From Tenodera sinensis (taxonomy: Eukaryota; Arthropoda; Insecta; Mantodea; Mantidae), in contig CM060963.1 of NCBI GenBank assembly GCA_030765045.1, positions 112,770,735 through 112,834,734 of the forward strand: 64,000 bases of DNA. Direction: 5' to 3'. Made by a program: the position numbers and the translations under genes. Shown one piece after another: positions 1 through 9,706 of the stretch; position 1 is the first letter of the stretch; each line of letters begins with the position of its first letter. A model generated the notes under the pieces. The model ran no database searches. It was not told where the DNA came from and saw only the letters and a program-made list of their open reading frames with translations.

Positions 1-1440
1 ACCTGGACAATAAGTCACTAAAGATGTTTTTCTTGCCTGGAATATGTCTGACCTCTATGTCATGTGACGTTATTTCATGTATGTACCTCGAGATTTTGGA
101 GTTGGTTAGCTTGCATTTTTGGATGGACAGGCTTACGTGATCAGTATATATAATTATTTTATAATGGTAGATATATTGCCTGAACTTTTGTAATGCAAAA
201 TGGATTGCACCTATTTCTAATTCTGTTATGCAGGCATTGGCTTCTATCTTGTTTAGAAATCTAGAAGCTGTGGCAATCACATGTTTGTTGCCATCTGCAT
301 CTTCTTGTGCCAATATTGCTCCATATGAGTGCGCACTAGCATCGGTGTATATTAGAAAAGGTGAATTTGGATCCGGTCATTCCAGGAGAATACTGTGCTT
401 AAAAAGTTCTTTGATTTTCTCAAAGGCTACCTGGTGTTCTGCATTCCATTCCCACTTAGTATCCTTTCTCAACAGTTCTCTAAGGGGTACTAATTCCTTA
501 GCATAGTTAATCACAAATTTTGACTGGTACTGTAAAATGCCCAGAAACCTTCTCAACTGTTTCAAATTACGTGGGGGTGGAATACACTCTATGGCCTTGA
601 CTCTCTCCGGATTAGGTTGTATACCATCAGGCGTAATGATGTGGCCTAGAAATTCTTCCTCTTTGACAAAAAATTTGCACTTCTCTAAGTTCAGGGTCAT
701 GTTGCTTTCCTGAAACTTGGACAATACGTAATCTATGTGATGTAAGTGTGACTCGGGATCCTTGCTGTATATTAAAAAATCGTCAACATATTGCGTTACA
801 AAAATCTCAATAGTATCCTGGAAAACTTTGTCAAGAGCCCTCAGTAGTGCACTGCTATTGGTTGATAATCCAAAGGCGCATTTTAAAAAGTGATACACCT
901 TTCCTTTGTCCAGGAAGCAGGTATATTTCCTGACGTCTGGATGAAGAGGAATTTGCCAGAATGATGCTGTCAGGTCAAGACTAGTAAAATGTTGACCTCC
1001 TTTCAATTTTGATATCAGTTGGTCTACCCCCTCAGGCCTGTAATGATCTTGCAAGGTATGCGCATTTATTTTCCTTGTGTCGATAGTCATCCTCAATTTT
1101 CCCTCTTTCTTGTGGACCCATACCACTGGATTCACATAACATGAGTCCGACGGTTCTATTATTCCGTCTGCCAACATTTTCTGGATCACTCTGTCGGCTT
1201 CTTCCCTGATGGAGTTGGGGATGGACCTGGATTTATGTGAATAGGGGGTGATATCTTTAACTTTAAAAGTATGTACATATTTATTACATGTACCTGGCTT
1301 TATAATTAAAAACTTTCCTGTTTTTAATTAATATCTTTCTAAGTTGGTTACTTTCCTCTTCCGAGATGCCATGTGCTCCCCAGACCTTCTCGTCGATTAG
1401 CTGTGATGTTGGTTCTTCACCTGTTGGTAGTAGTTCAGGT
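1..1440 (-). pseudogene. Ty3/gypsy pol: reverse transcriptase and RNase H
   Basis: The open part 1189-377 encodes a reverse transcriptase core with the palm sequence FTSLDLTASFWQIPL, the fingers segment VVWVHKKEGKLRMTIDTRK, the catalytic box YVDDFLIYS and the thumb motif FLGHIITPDGI. The frame continues upstream without an ATG to about 1300 (HKSRSIPNSIREEADRVIQ). A 1-nt shift there separates it from the protease-RT linker. Downstream, an in-frame TGA at 377-379 interrupts the frame. The same frame then continues open to position 1 with RNase H signatures (TDAS, TELE, IYTDH) and the conserved end GKKN-FSDLLS. The protein would copy element RNA into cDNA in cytoplasmic particles. Only two lesions break it, so the copy is not very old. 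Confidence 0.9.
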
Positions 1441-2110
1441 TAGTAGTTGTTCGAGGTAATGTATTTGTCATCTGTGCAGATCCAATGGCTGCAAACATTA
1501 GTATTCTCCTCGCTCGTACAACCTGTTTTCTTCTTACCTATCCTTAGGTCTACCAACCTATTCTCATGGACATTGATGTTCTCCACAAAAAACTGCTCAT
1601 TTGGATGGATCCCTGTCTGGTCTGGTTCCCCCTGGCATGTTTCCCCCTCCAGGAACTTCGCGGTGCACTCTGAGGTTCCTTCCTTGATAATAAATTCATG
1701 TAGGTCATAATCGATCACCGACCTCCAAAGATTAAGCAAATCACTGCCAATGATTAGGGTAGCTGCTAGTCTAGGTATTACCAGGGTGATAAAATCAAAC
1801 TTCCAGCTCCCAATTTCTATTACCAGCCTTACCTGGTACTTATAACATGTTTCTTTTTTTTGCCAATCGCTGTGCTACAATATACTCCACACACAGGCAA
1901 GAATTCAGCATTTCTCTTTGTTATTAATTCCTGGAATAACTGTTCGTCACATACTGATGTGCTGGCTTCTGTATCAATCATTGCTGGCAGTTCGATACCC
2001 CATACCTTAAGCCTAATCATTGGTGGATTGGTTATTTCCTTCCTTTCACTTGCCTTTCTCCTCAAAGTACCTATACAATGTTGGTCAATATTGCCCCTAC
2101 TGCCACACAG
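1440..2110 (-). pseudogene. Ty3/gypsy pol N-terminus: retropepsin-like protease and linker
   Basis: The frame 2065-1829 carries a retropepsin-like flap and active-site region, LPAMIDTEASTSV. The expected catalytic motif is D-T/S-G-A. Here the glycine is replaced by glutamate (DTEAS), a change expected to disrupt the fireman's-grip loop. The frame then breaks near 1830. A second open stretch, 1739-1440 (about 99 codons), is acidic, contains several cysteines and resembles the poorly conserved linker between protease and reverse transcriptase. Its place between gag and RT supports this. It could equally be an unrecognised element-specific domain, because I see no family signature in it. Confidence 0.65.
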
Positions 2111-2142
2111 GTCAACTTCCGGGACACAAAGTTGACTTGTAC

Positions 2143-3278
2143 TTAGTTTTCCTGGGCGTTAGAGGTGATTGTTGTTTCTGTATTCTGTGCAGCGTCGGTC
2201 CTATTCGGCACATTTTCATTCTGTTCCTGTTGTCTTACGTTGTCGGTGTTCCAATGGTTTCTGCCCCTTTGGTGTGAACCCCTATTGTATGACGACCTTT
2301 GGCTGTTTAAGTATTCCCTACAGAATCGTATGTGATTCACTTGATGGGTACGGTCTCCTGGTCTCCCCCGATCATATCTATGTGTTCGGTATCTCGATTC
2401 ACCCCTTGGTATTGTGTCATGGTACCGCTGTCTCGTGTTCTCCATTCTTTTGCCATGATTGTGTGGTTGTGGGAAATGGTGTGCCCCTCTTCCCCTGTCA
2501 TGGGTGCTCCTAGTATTTCTATCTTCTCTCTCATTCTGGTTGTTCGTAGTCGCGCTCCTGTTTAAGATAGGTGAGTTTGGGTGACCGTTCCTATGTCTAT
2601 GCTCATTAGGCCGACCATTTTGCGTTTCGAAGGCTGTCAGTAATTCTATCATGTCTGCAAAATCTACTGGCCTCGCAACAATTAACCCTGTTCTCACTGT
2701 GTCTGGGAAATGTATTGTTATGCTGGTAATTAACTCTGCTTCCGACAGGTTAGGGCTAATAGCTTCCCTTTGTTGGCTACTTTCATAAAATAATCAACTA
2801 GCGATAACCCTTTGGTTGGATCATATCTACCTGTTCGCAGCTCTACCCTAGTTTGGTTTTGCTTAGCTGGGCCCCAATACCTTGATAGGAATAGATTTCT
2901 GAATGAGCTATACGATTCATGACCAGCTAGTGTTAACCTTAGCCATTCTAATACCTTGTTTTTTAAGCTTTTCTTAACTATCATCATCCTAAGCTCATTT
3001 GGTATCCTTTTCACTTTAAAATACTCTTCCATCTCTTTAACAAAGAGTTTTGGATCGTCTCCCTTCTCGTCAAATGTAGGTGGTGTCATTTCATGTAGTA
3101 TGGTGTTGGTGTAGCATGTGTTGTGTGTTGTGCCATTGTTTAATTGTGAACCTCTTTCTCTGTATGGTGAGTCAACATTTTGTACATTATTCAAATAACT
3201 CTCATCTTGTACATTACTTATATCTAAATCATCATTCTGCCTTTGTAGTGTATTTACATCATTTACATTAGCCAAACT
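2143..3278 (-). pseudogene. Ty3/gypsy gag: capsid and arginine-rich nucleocapsid
   Basis: The segment 3275-2760 has the look of a retrotransposon capsid, with TPPTFDEKGDDPKLFVKEME followed by the helical stretch around VLEWLRLTLAGHESYSSF, and YWGP..Q. The segment 2757-2143 is very basic and polar, rich in R, H, N and Q with RG/RY pairs. This fits a nucleocapsid that binds RNA without a classical CCHC knuckle. The two halves are joined by a frameshift near 2755. There is no ATG at the start: the frame runs in phase from the coiled-coil frame across the TAA at 3279-3281. Gag and the coiled-coil segment were therefore probably one protein, or are linked by readthrough. Confidence 0.75.
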
Positions 3279-4235
3279 TTATTTTCCTTTTCTCATTTCT
3301 TCACAAATTGATTTTAAATTATTCTTTATTTCTAAGTGACTTTGTTTCATATCATTCATAGCATCTTGTTGCAACTGTACTACATCAGCCATAGTCTTAA
3401 GTTTAGGAATTACAATTTGTTCTATAGTTTCATTAATAATTCCTTTCTTTACTACCTCAATTTCTTTCCTTAATTCCTCAGTTATTTCTGCTTTTACATT
3501 TGTAATCTTACAGTCTACACTTGCATTACATTCTGTTATTTCATCTCTACATCTACCAATTTCTTCTTCTAATACAATCTTATTTTCTCTCATTTCCAAT
3601 TCAATTTTTCCCATCCTAACTCCTATGATTTCTATCCTAGCTTCTAAAGCTTCCTTTGTCTCATTTATGTTTTTATGTACTAATTTCAAATTAGTTTCCA
3701 TTATTTTCATATTTTCTTTACACTCCTGTCTTCCTAATTCTATTTTCTTTCCCAAATCTAGCTCTAATTCTTTCCTATTAAGTTCTATTTTCTGTTCTAA
3801 GTTCTGTCTTCCTAATTCTATTTTCTGTTCTAAGTCTTGTCTCACTTCCTCCATTTTCTGACCTATCTCTTCCTTATTCTGTTCTAGTTTCTGACCTATT
3901 TCTTTTTTATTATTTTCTAAGTCCTGTCTCACTCCTTCTATTTTCTGACCTAAACTTTGTTCTATGTCCTGTTTTAATTCTACCTTATTCTGTTCCATTT
4001 TCTGACCTATTTCCTTCCTATTCTGTTCTGGTCTTTCAAACATGATCATCATTAACCTTTGGTCTTTTCCTATTGGTAGCTGTTCTTCACTTACTGTTTC
4101 TATCTGATAACTAGGCCTATCTGCCCCTTCCCCTACTCCTGTTACTAGATCTCTCTCTTTTCGCGACATTCTCGTTTCTTTATTCAGTTCACTTTGGCTT
4201 AAAAGTCCTACTATTTTGCCGCTTTGCAGTAACAC
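3279..4235 (-). CDS. Coiled-coil N-terminal Gag extension
   Basis: This open frame of about 300 codons has its first good ATG at 4168. From about residue 60 on it is dominated by a charged, heptad-like repeat (variants of GQKMEQNK, LEQKIELGRQ, EEIGQKMEEVRQDL). It is rich in E, K, Q and L and lacks proline, which predicts a long parallel coiled coil. It ends with MRKGK and a TAA, and the capsid frame follows in the same phase after six bases. Coiled coils ahead of capsid drive Gag multimerisation in several retroelements, and I infer that role here. The low-complexity repeat makes a precise family assignment impossible by eye. Confidence 0.65.
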   Translation of the reverse strand: MLLQSGKIVGLLSQSELNKETRMSRKERDLVTGVGEGADRPSYQIETVSEEQLPIGKDQRLMMIMFERPEQNRKEIGQKMEQNKVELKQDIEQSLGQKIEGVRQDLENNKKEIGQKLEQNKEEIGQKMEEVRQDLEQKIELGRQNLEQKIELNRKELELDLGKKIELGRQECKENMKIMETNLKLVHKNINETKEALEARIEIIGVRMGKIELEMRENKIVLEEEIGRCRDEITECNASVDCKITNVKAEITEELRKEIEVVKKGIINETIEQIVIPKLKTMADVVQLQQDAMNDMKQSHLEIKNNLKSICEEMRKGK

Positions 4236-5164
4236 AAAAATAAAATAAATATGAAAATAAAAATATTTGTTCCTACTTTTTTTTCTCGTTGATTTATCCA
4301 GTTACGTGCGTCTCCTGGGCGGTTGGCTTCGCTAGATGATCTCTGGTGTTTTCCCGCGTTGATTATCCGTTCGTCGGTGTTCCCGAAGTCGTAGATTTCA
4401 AACGATGGTTTAATGGTGTCTTCTGCCTTTTTGGCACGAAGATTTGGCATCACTTGGTATTTCGCGTAAGTTTATTTCCCGTAGATTTTCATTCCATCCA
4501 AAATTCGTGCTCTACGTTGGGTAAGCCATTTGGTGCTGTTTTTATAGAAGAGATTTCATGTTTGAGCGATGTGGCTCTTATTTTCCTCAGGGCGTGGTAA
4601 CAGATGGAATGAAAAATCACACGATGTTTCTTCACCACAATGTATTATTTTATTAACACTTTTTCTCTATTTACGTTTAAATAAATCCTTTTAGCATCAT
4701 TTTAGATTATTTAAGTCTTTCCACTTTTTCAAAAAGTGGAACAAAAGCTTGATGAAAGTCTGGTAAATGTTCTATATATGTTCACACGCTACCTAAACAT
4801 GTCTTATCACCTTGAATATACAGAGGCTAGTCCCGATTCTTTTAGTTGCGAGTCTATCATCCCGACTGCAACGGTACATCCGCGCATGCGTTCATCAAAT
4901 AGTTCCCGCATTGCTAGGGAAGCGATCCTTAGGCATTTTCCCTTCGCTTTCAAGACTGAACACATATAATTCTTTTATTTATACATATATATTACAATTA
5001 AATATGGAAATATTTATTACGTCTTTAAACAAACTTAATTGTTTGTAACAATGAACATTAGTAACACGTTTTTGTCATTTAACCAACTCATTCCAACATC
5101 AAAAAACAAATTACACTCTTAACAAATATTCACATAAACGATTTTCTTTTGGGGTGTTCTAATA
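4236..5164. other. Unassigned; expected to contain the 5' LTR of the gypsy element
   Basis: This AT-rich stretch lies between the start of the gypsy gag frame and the broken end of the BEL/Pao element. It should hold the gypsy 5' LTR and leader, read on the minus strand. I could not find a convincing TG...CA pair or primer-binding site. No coding signal is visible. Confidence 0.4.
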
Positions 5165-5661
5165 TTCTGTCTCAAATTGTAACTGCCATTAATTCAAGGC
5201 ATGGAATAGTAGGTCGAGGCAGTGGAGCTACCCTCAATTTCGCTTGGAGTTAAACACGAACCCCTGTCTCAGTGCATGCCCGCAGAAATATCACTGTTGC
5301 ATAGGCATTTCGACTGGCATCACAAAAGGCATGCAGGCTGCAATTCAGATGTGTTTCTGGAAGCCTCCTGTAATCTACTGATTTTTGTCAGTACAGTGAG
5401 CCACCTTTCAAATTTAGTTAGGATTTCCTTAGGTATCTCAGCATCCCAGGAATATTTATGCAGTTTCTGGAGCAGTAGCTTAGGCAACTGGAACTGCAAA
5501 TCCCATTGGATCGTAAATCTTGTGTACAATGACAGTATCACTCTTTTCCTTATCTTCTCTGGTGACAGTTCCTTTAGGTGATCACAGTTTAAACTAGGAG
5601 TATCGTCTGCACGATTCCACTGTATTCCCAGAACAGATGACATCATCTTCTTCATGCACAA
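5165..5661 (-). pseudogene. BEL/Pao pol: RT C-terminal part and start of RNase H
   Basis: The frame 5661-5320 holds the BEL/Pao connection region (LGIQWNRADDTPS, KRVILS, YTRFTIQWDLQFQLPKLLLQ, WDAEIPKEI). It is followed in a shifted frame by an RNase H start, FCDASRNAYATVIF, and the conserved PRPTIPCLELMA near 5195. The element breaks off about 30 bp later. The D of CDAS is the first RNase H acid; the others are lost with the truncation. Confidence 0.8.
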
Positions 5662-6483
5662 TATACGAGCTCTCCCACCCTCTTAAGTTCAAATTGGTGA
5701 CAAGCAACATCTTGGGCAACTCTAATAAACAGTTCTAGTTCACCTTTATTCAAAACACTTGTTACACAGTTGTCAACATAAAAGTTCTCTTTCAGTTGTT
5801 TAATAATGCCGGTGGTTACAATATCTTCCTTTTCCCGTGCATCTTTCCAGGCATCCTGCAAGAGATGTTCAATTACAGCTCCCAGTGCAAAAGGGCTCAA
5901 TGTCACTCTGAAAACTACTCGTTTATGTCGGCATGTTCTAATTTTATCTTTTCCCCATAGGAAGCACAGAAAGTCACGATTTTCAGGTGGCATGGAAATC
6001 TAAAGAAATGTTTTACAAATGTCAGCAATAACACCAATTTTTTTCTTCTGGAACTTCATGAAGAGAGAAGAAATGAGCTGAATAAGATTTGGGCCCTTTT
6101 CTAAAGTCATTGAGAGAAGGATTATTGCCGTTTCTTGCTGGGGCATCAAAGACTGTTCAAACAGGCATTGTTGAATTCTTGATAACAGGTTGATTAGGAA
6201 AGTAGTGACCACAAATGTCCGTCTTTGTGGCTGGAATTTCTTCTATTATTCCTTCATTTAGCCAACATTTAAAAACTTTATCATATTCTTCTAAGTATCC
6301 ATTTACTTCTAAGTTGTATGCAGGGTCCAAAGGTAGATGATCATTTAACCAGAGAAGCTGAACTTCATATCTTCCGTCTTCATTTATCTTTACTGTTTCG
6401 ATGAAGTTCCTCCTTATTCCTCCAACTGGTGTTTCTTCCTTTCTATTATTGGATCCTGTATTCCTAGCACGTCCAATTCCCAT
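5652..6483 (-). pseudogene. BEL/Pao pol: reverse transcriptase core
   Basis: The segment 6483-6157 contains the conserved region ahead of the RT, with LLWLNDHLPLDPAYNLE and EGIIEEIP..D.CGHYFPNQ. The segment 5993-5652 contains RDFLCFLWGKDK, RVVFRVTLSPFALGAVIEHL and the catalytic box ENFYVDNCVTSV. YVDN instead of YVDD is seen in a number of BEL/Pao elements, so it may be natural rather than a mutation. A frameshifted stretch, 6212-6000, joins the two parts. The palm aspartate region between them is degraded. Confidence 0.85.
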
Positions 6484-6533
6484 AGGTTGCAGATCTCTAG
6501 GTTGAGAAGAATAGGTGTCCCACTCTGCTTACT

Positions 6534-6869
6534 TTATATGCACATGTCTTGACCAAATACAGTCCACCCTAAAGCAGTCTTCATTGCAGTCAACCCTCCT
6601 ACTCTTTTGCACTTGTTAGAGAGTACCGATCCCAGGAAATTTGCACCAATAAGAATCTCAATATTTGTATCCTCTCCTACATCTAGATGTATAAGTCTTA
6701 GCTCCTTCACTTGCTCTGCTGTAAGAGGAGGTACAGGAGTACAAATAATATGCTGATCAAGGGTAGTTAATTCTAACTGATTGGAATTATCTAGATTCTG
6801 AAGGACAACCTTAAATACCTTTTGTTTTACTGCTGATTCGGTCTGACCTCCAAAAACAGAATGATTCAA
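6534..6869 (-). pseudogene. BEL/Pao DUF1758-type aspartic protease
   Basis: The open frame shows the typical second half of the BEL/Pao peptidase domain: LRLIHLDVG..TNIEILIGANFLG, followed by GGLTAMKTALGWTVFGQ. The first half, with the catalytic D-S/T-G-A, should lie near 6940, where the fragment DALLDSASQH can be read just across a frame break. The protease would release mature Gag and Pol proteins. It is interrupted by frame changes on both sides. Confidence 0.8.
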
Positions 6870-6904
6870 AGTGACCTGAGTTGCTGTAAGTCCTCTTCTC
6901 TCCG

Positions 6905-7435
6905 CTAAATCTTCTGAGCTATATGAATGTTGAGATGCTGAATCCAGAAGAGCATCACAACTTCCACCTTATATCCAAAAAATATGTTAACTCTGATTGT
7001 CTGGAGGAACACACAAGAATAATTAATACAAAAATTAGTAACTGACTTTGATTGTGATTCTGCCTGTCTTTCTTCCTGTAATTTCTTTTCGGAGAAATCA
7101 CACATGATTGGATAGTGCTGTCGTTTACAGACATTACATGAGAGGTGCATGTGACATCTTCTAACAGTGTGTCCAATCTTGAGACATTTGAAACAGGTAT
7201 CTTTCTTTGACAACTTTGTCTTCTTTTCAGATGTCATCCTTTTAGCATGTGGACACCCTGATGACAAATGGTTCTCTTCACCACAGAATAATCCTACAGT
7301 TACCACTAAGCCCTGAGCAGTAGGAGTTGGACATTTCTTCAAAGATTTCACATTCTTTATTGTATCATTTACACTGGTGTTACTAATCTTCCTCGTAAGT
7401 TGCAGGTACTCATTGACTTCCACTTCAGATTTCAA
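6905..7435 (-). pseudogene. BEL/Pao gag C-terminus with CCHC zinc knuckle
   Basis: The frame contains one perfect zinc knuckle, CFKCLKIGHTVRRC (C-x2-C-x4-H-x4-C). It is followed by the BEL-specific cysteine pair CNVCKRQHYPIMC, and preceded by a diverged cysteine-histidine motif around CGEENHLSSGCPHAKR. Such knuckles bind the element RNA. Protease-like sequence follows about 200 bp downstream. Confidence 0.85.
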
Positions 7436-7477
7436 AAACTTTAAAGTATTGTTTAGCTTCTCCTGTAGCCCATTTTC

Positions 7478-8400
7478 TCACATATTTTCTTCTTTTCTTT
7501 GCCAAATGCAGATAAGTTTCTCGCTTAAACTACACTCCACTAGGGGGAACAATAATGCAGCATAGTTGTCTGTCGTTAATCCCATTGTTTCTAATGTTGT
7601 CCTGACAACCTCAATCTTGTCATACATAACTGAAAGCGGCGGTTTTTCTGTCACTAGATTAATTATATCCCTCACATTAATTTCTATTAGTAAGTCTCTA
7701 CATCCATACCGCTCTTGTAATAATTGTACAGCTTTAAAATAATTCTCGGTAGTCAGGGGAAATCCATTTACCAGGTCATAGGCTCTCGTGCCTGGGATCA
7801 TAGATTCTCTTAAATACAGATTTTTTTCTATGTCCTGTAATTCATTACTTTCATGAATTCTCTTAAACTGTGCCCAGAATATTAAGCCATTGCTTAATAT
7901 TTCCCGAGAATTTGACAAGTGACAACTTTGGCAATTACGTGAGCAATCTGATGGATTGGGACGTATATCTGACCTCACAAGGGAAGCATCGCACTGCACT
8001 TCAGCTCTTATAGTCTTTTTATACTTACATTTCGCTATTACCCACTTGTTCTGGTATGCTTGTATTTCTTCAAACTCCGTAGCTTCATCTTCACTTTCAA
8101 CTTCACAGACACTGCAAGCGTCATGGATTTGTTCGTCAAGTGCAAATAATCTATCAGCTTTGTCTTCAAGGATCTTAAAACATGTCAAATATCTTCATGC
8201 ACTATATTGTCTTCCTTGATCTTGCTCTGAAATGCATTATAAGCTCGAGAAAATGAACGACGTAATTGTGTTCTTTCTCTTTTTAACAAGGTCCCTTCAG
8301 CCGTTTTATTACGCCTGTCTATATTTTGTTTTTTCTTTTCACCAACCAAAATAACTACACAACCAGTCCTGTCACGGTCACCAGATGTTACGTAGCACAC
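7478..8400 (-). pseudogene. BEL/Pao gag (DUF1759 family)
   Basis: The frame 8188-7478 resembles BEL/Pao Gag, with WAQFKRIHES...LYLRESMIPGTRAYDLV, FPLTTENYFKAVQLLQERYG and TLETMGLTTDNYAALLFPLV. The N-terminal part (8400-8185, ending ...SKIKEDNIVHEDI) is in another frame, so there is a shift near 8187. An unusual cysteine-rich stretch (PSDCSRNCQSCHLSN) replaces the usual LPKI-LP-F-G segment, which suggests local decay or rearrangement. Confidence 0.8.
8368..8383 (-). promoter_or_regulatory. Primer-binding site, tRNA-Arg type
   Basis: Directly inside the LTR edge the minus strand reads TGGTGACCGTGACAGG. From memory of insect tRNA genes, this is the complement of the 3' end of a tRNA-Arg (acceptor stem starting GACCGTG), with one difference at the discriminator position. 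The same primer type is known from Drosophila 412/mdg1 elements. It fixes the inner boundary of the BEL/Pao 5' LTR. Confidence 0.7.
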
Positions 8401-9444
8401 ATTAACAAACTAAATGAAGTGCAGTTCCACTTAATTAAACTTATAATATCTAAACACAAAATAATTTTTGGTTTCTAATAACAAAATATTTATTGCAGTG
8501 CTTAGCAACAAACAAATGAACGTCGCCTCTCTTTTACAAAGAGAATACAATTTAAAGTTAACTTCACACAGCAATGCATATACATCTACTTACCTTAATA
8601 GCAACAATAGAGCTCATCATTTCCTTCTTGATAAGAGCATCTGGCTTTAAAGAATTTTCATCAGTAGCAGATCCACAGAGGTCTGTTTCCTTCGTAGTAG
8701 TTTGGTCCACATTCTATGCATATACAGATACAACATATGCCATAAATTACTGGATACTTTTGTTCACATTTCTTTCACATGCCCCAAAGACAGATATTAC
8801 TAAGCTATAAAGCATTGTACTACAACTATTTGAAAACATCTAAATAAAATCATGACAGAGCCATTGCTTGCAAATAATTGACCTAGTTGGAAGACAAAAA
8901 TTTTCTCAAATAAATGTAGAGAACAGAAATAGGGTAACAAAACATCTCAAAATTTTACATGTATATCATATCCTAAAAGTGCATTCTTTGACTGTGGGGA
9001 AGGAAGAGGGAAAGAAATACTTGACAAGAAGTGGAAGAGCACAACTGAAACTATACTTAAAAAGATGGGAAATAACTGATTCCTTTAGAGTGGGAAAACA
9101 AGGAGCAAACCAATAATCCATTACAGTAAAACAGGCAACAGTGGTCTTTAAATGGAATATTCTAAGCAACATAGTAAAGCTATAAGGTTTAAACATTTTC
9201 ACGGAACATGATTAGGGTAAAAAGGAAAGAGACATCAAAGGCACTTCAATACAAGAAATGAAGAAACCAGAAATAAAAAAAGAGCTTTTGTAAAAGGACT
9301 GACACTGTGGATAGATGGGATCAGACAAGATATTGGTAAGCAAATTACGACACCTGTTTCACAGGAAACAACAGAGGGAAGCATAAGGAGGAGCAAAAGA
9401 GAGGGGAGAAACAAGTCAGATAACCAAAAAACGAGAGATGGCAT
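8386..9444. other. BEL/Pao 5' LTR start followed by unassigned sequence
   Basis: The LTR of the BEL/Pao element begins at 8386. Its 3' terminus on the minus strand reads ACGTAACA, mirroring the TGTTACG start seen in the second BEL copy. I could not find its outer edge because the partner LTR is deleted. The remaining sequence to 9444 has no credible coding frame. A mildly purine-rich stretch at 8990-9440 is unassigned. Confidence 0.45.
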
Positions 9445-9706
9445 AATAGTGACGTGAAATTAAAAAAAGTTATTTTGTTGTTTAACGACGCTGTCAATTG
9501 CCAGGATCACATCAGCGTCGCCGGTGTGCCGGAATTTGGTCCTGCAGGAGTTCTTTTACATGCCAGTAAATCTACTGACATGGAGCTGTCGTTTTTAAGC
9601 ACACTTAAAAACCATCGACCTGGGCCGGGTTTGAACCCGCGACCTTGGGATCAGTAGGTCAGCGTCTAACCAACTGAGCCACCCAGACCGACAATAGTGA
9701 CGTGAA
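9445..9706 (-). mobile_element. tRNA-derived SINE with 14-bp TSD
   Basis: On the minus strand the element starts with a tRNA-like head containing an A box (TGGCTCAGTTGG) and a B box (GGTTCAAACCC). A unique body follows, then an A/T-rich end near 9459. The flanks are a perfect duplication, AATAGTGACGTGAA, at 9445-9458 and 9693-9706, so the insertion is 9459-9692. The 14-bp TSD implies LINE-driven retroposition. The short open frames inside are meaningless. Confidence 0.9.

Larger units (their letters stand above)
1..4235 (-). mobile_element. Ty3/gypsy LTR retrotransposon, internal region, cut by window edge
   Basis: Read on the minus strand the order is coiled-coil frame, capsid, basic nucleocapsid, aspartic protease, reverse transcriptase, RNase H. 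That is the usual gag-pol order of Ty3/gypsy elements. RNase H runs off the window at position 1, so integrase and the 3' LTR lie outside. The copy is dead or nearly so: it has an in-frame TAA at 3279-3281, a shift near 2755, a 1-nt shift near 1300 and an in-frame TGA at 377-379. The 5' LTR should lie to the right, somewhere in 4240-5000. Its partner is not in the window, so I could not delimit it. Confidence 0.88.
5165..8385 (-). mobile_element. BEL/Pao LTR retrotransposon, internal region, 3' truncated
   Basis: Read on the minus strand the order is gag, zinc knuckle, protease-like domain, reverse transcriptase, start of RNase H. This is the BEL/Pao order. Similarity stops near 5165, just after the RNase H signature IPCLELMA, so the rest of RNase H, integrase and the 3' LTR are missing. 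The 5' LTR abuts at 8386. The coding region is spread over several frames, so the copy is inactive. Confidence 0.9.

Noticed and set aside
4240..5000. LTR of the gypsy element, for example starting TGTGTTCAGTC near 4964
   Set aside because: The partner LTR is outside the window and no primer-binding site was convincing, so boundaries would be guesses.
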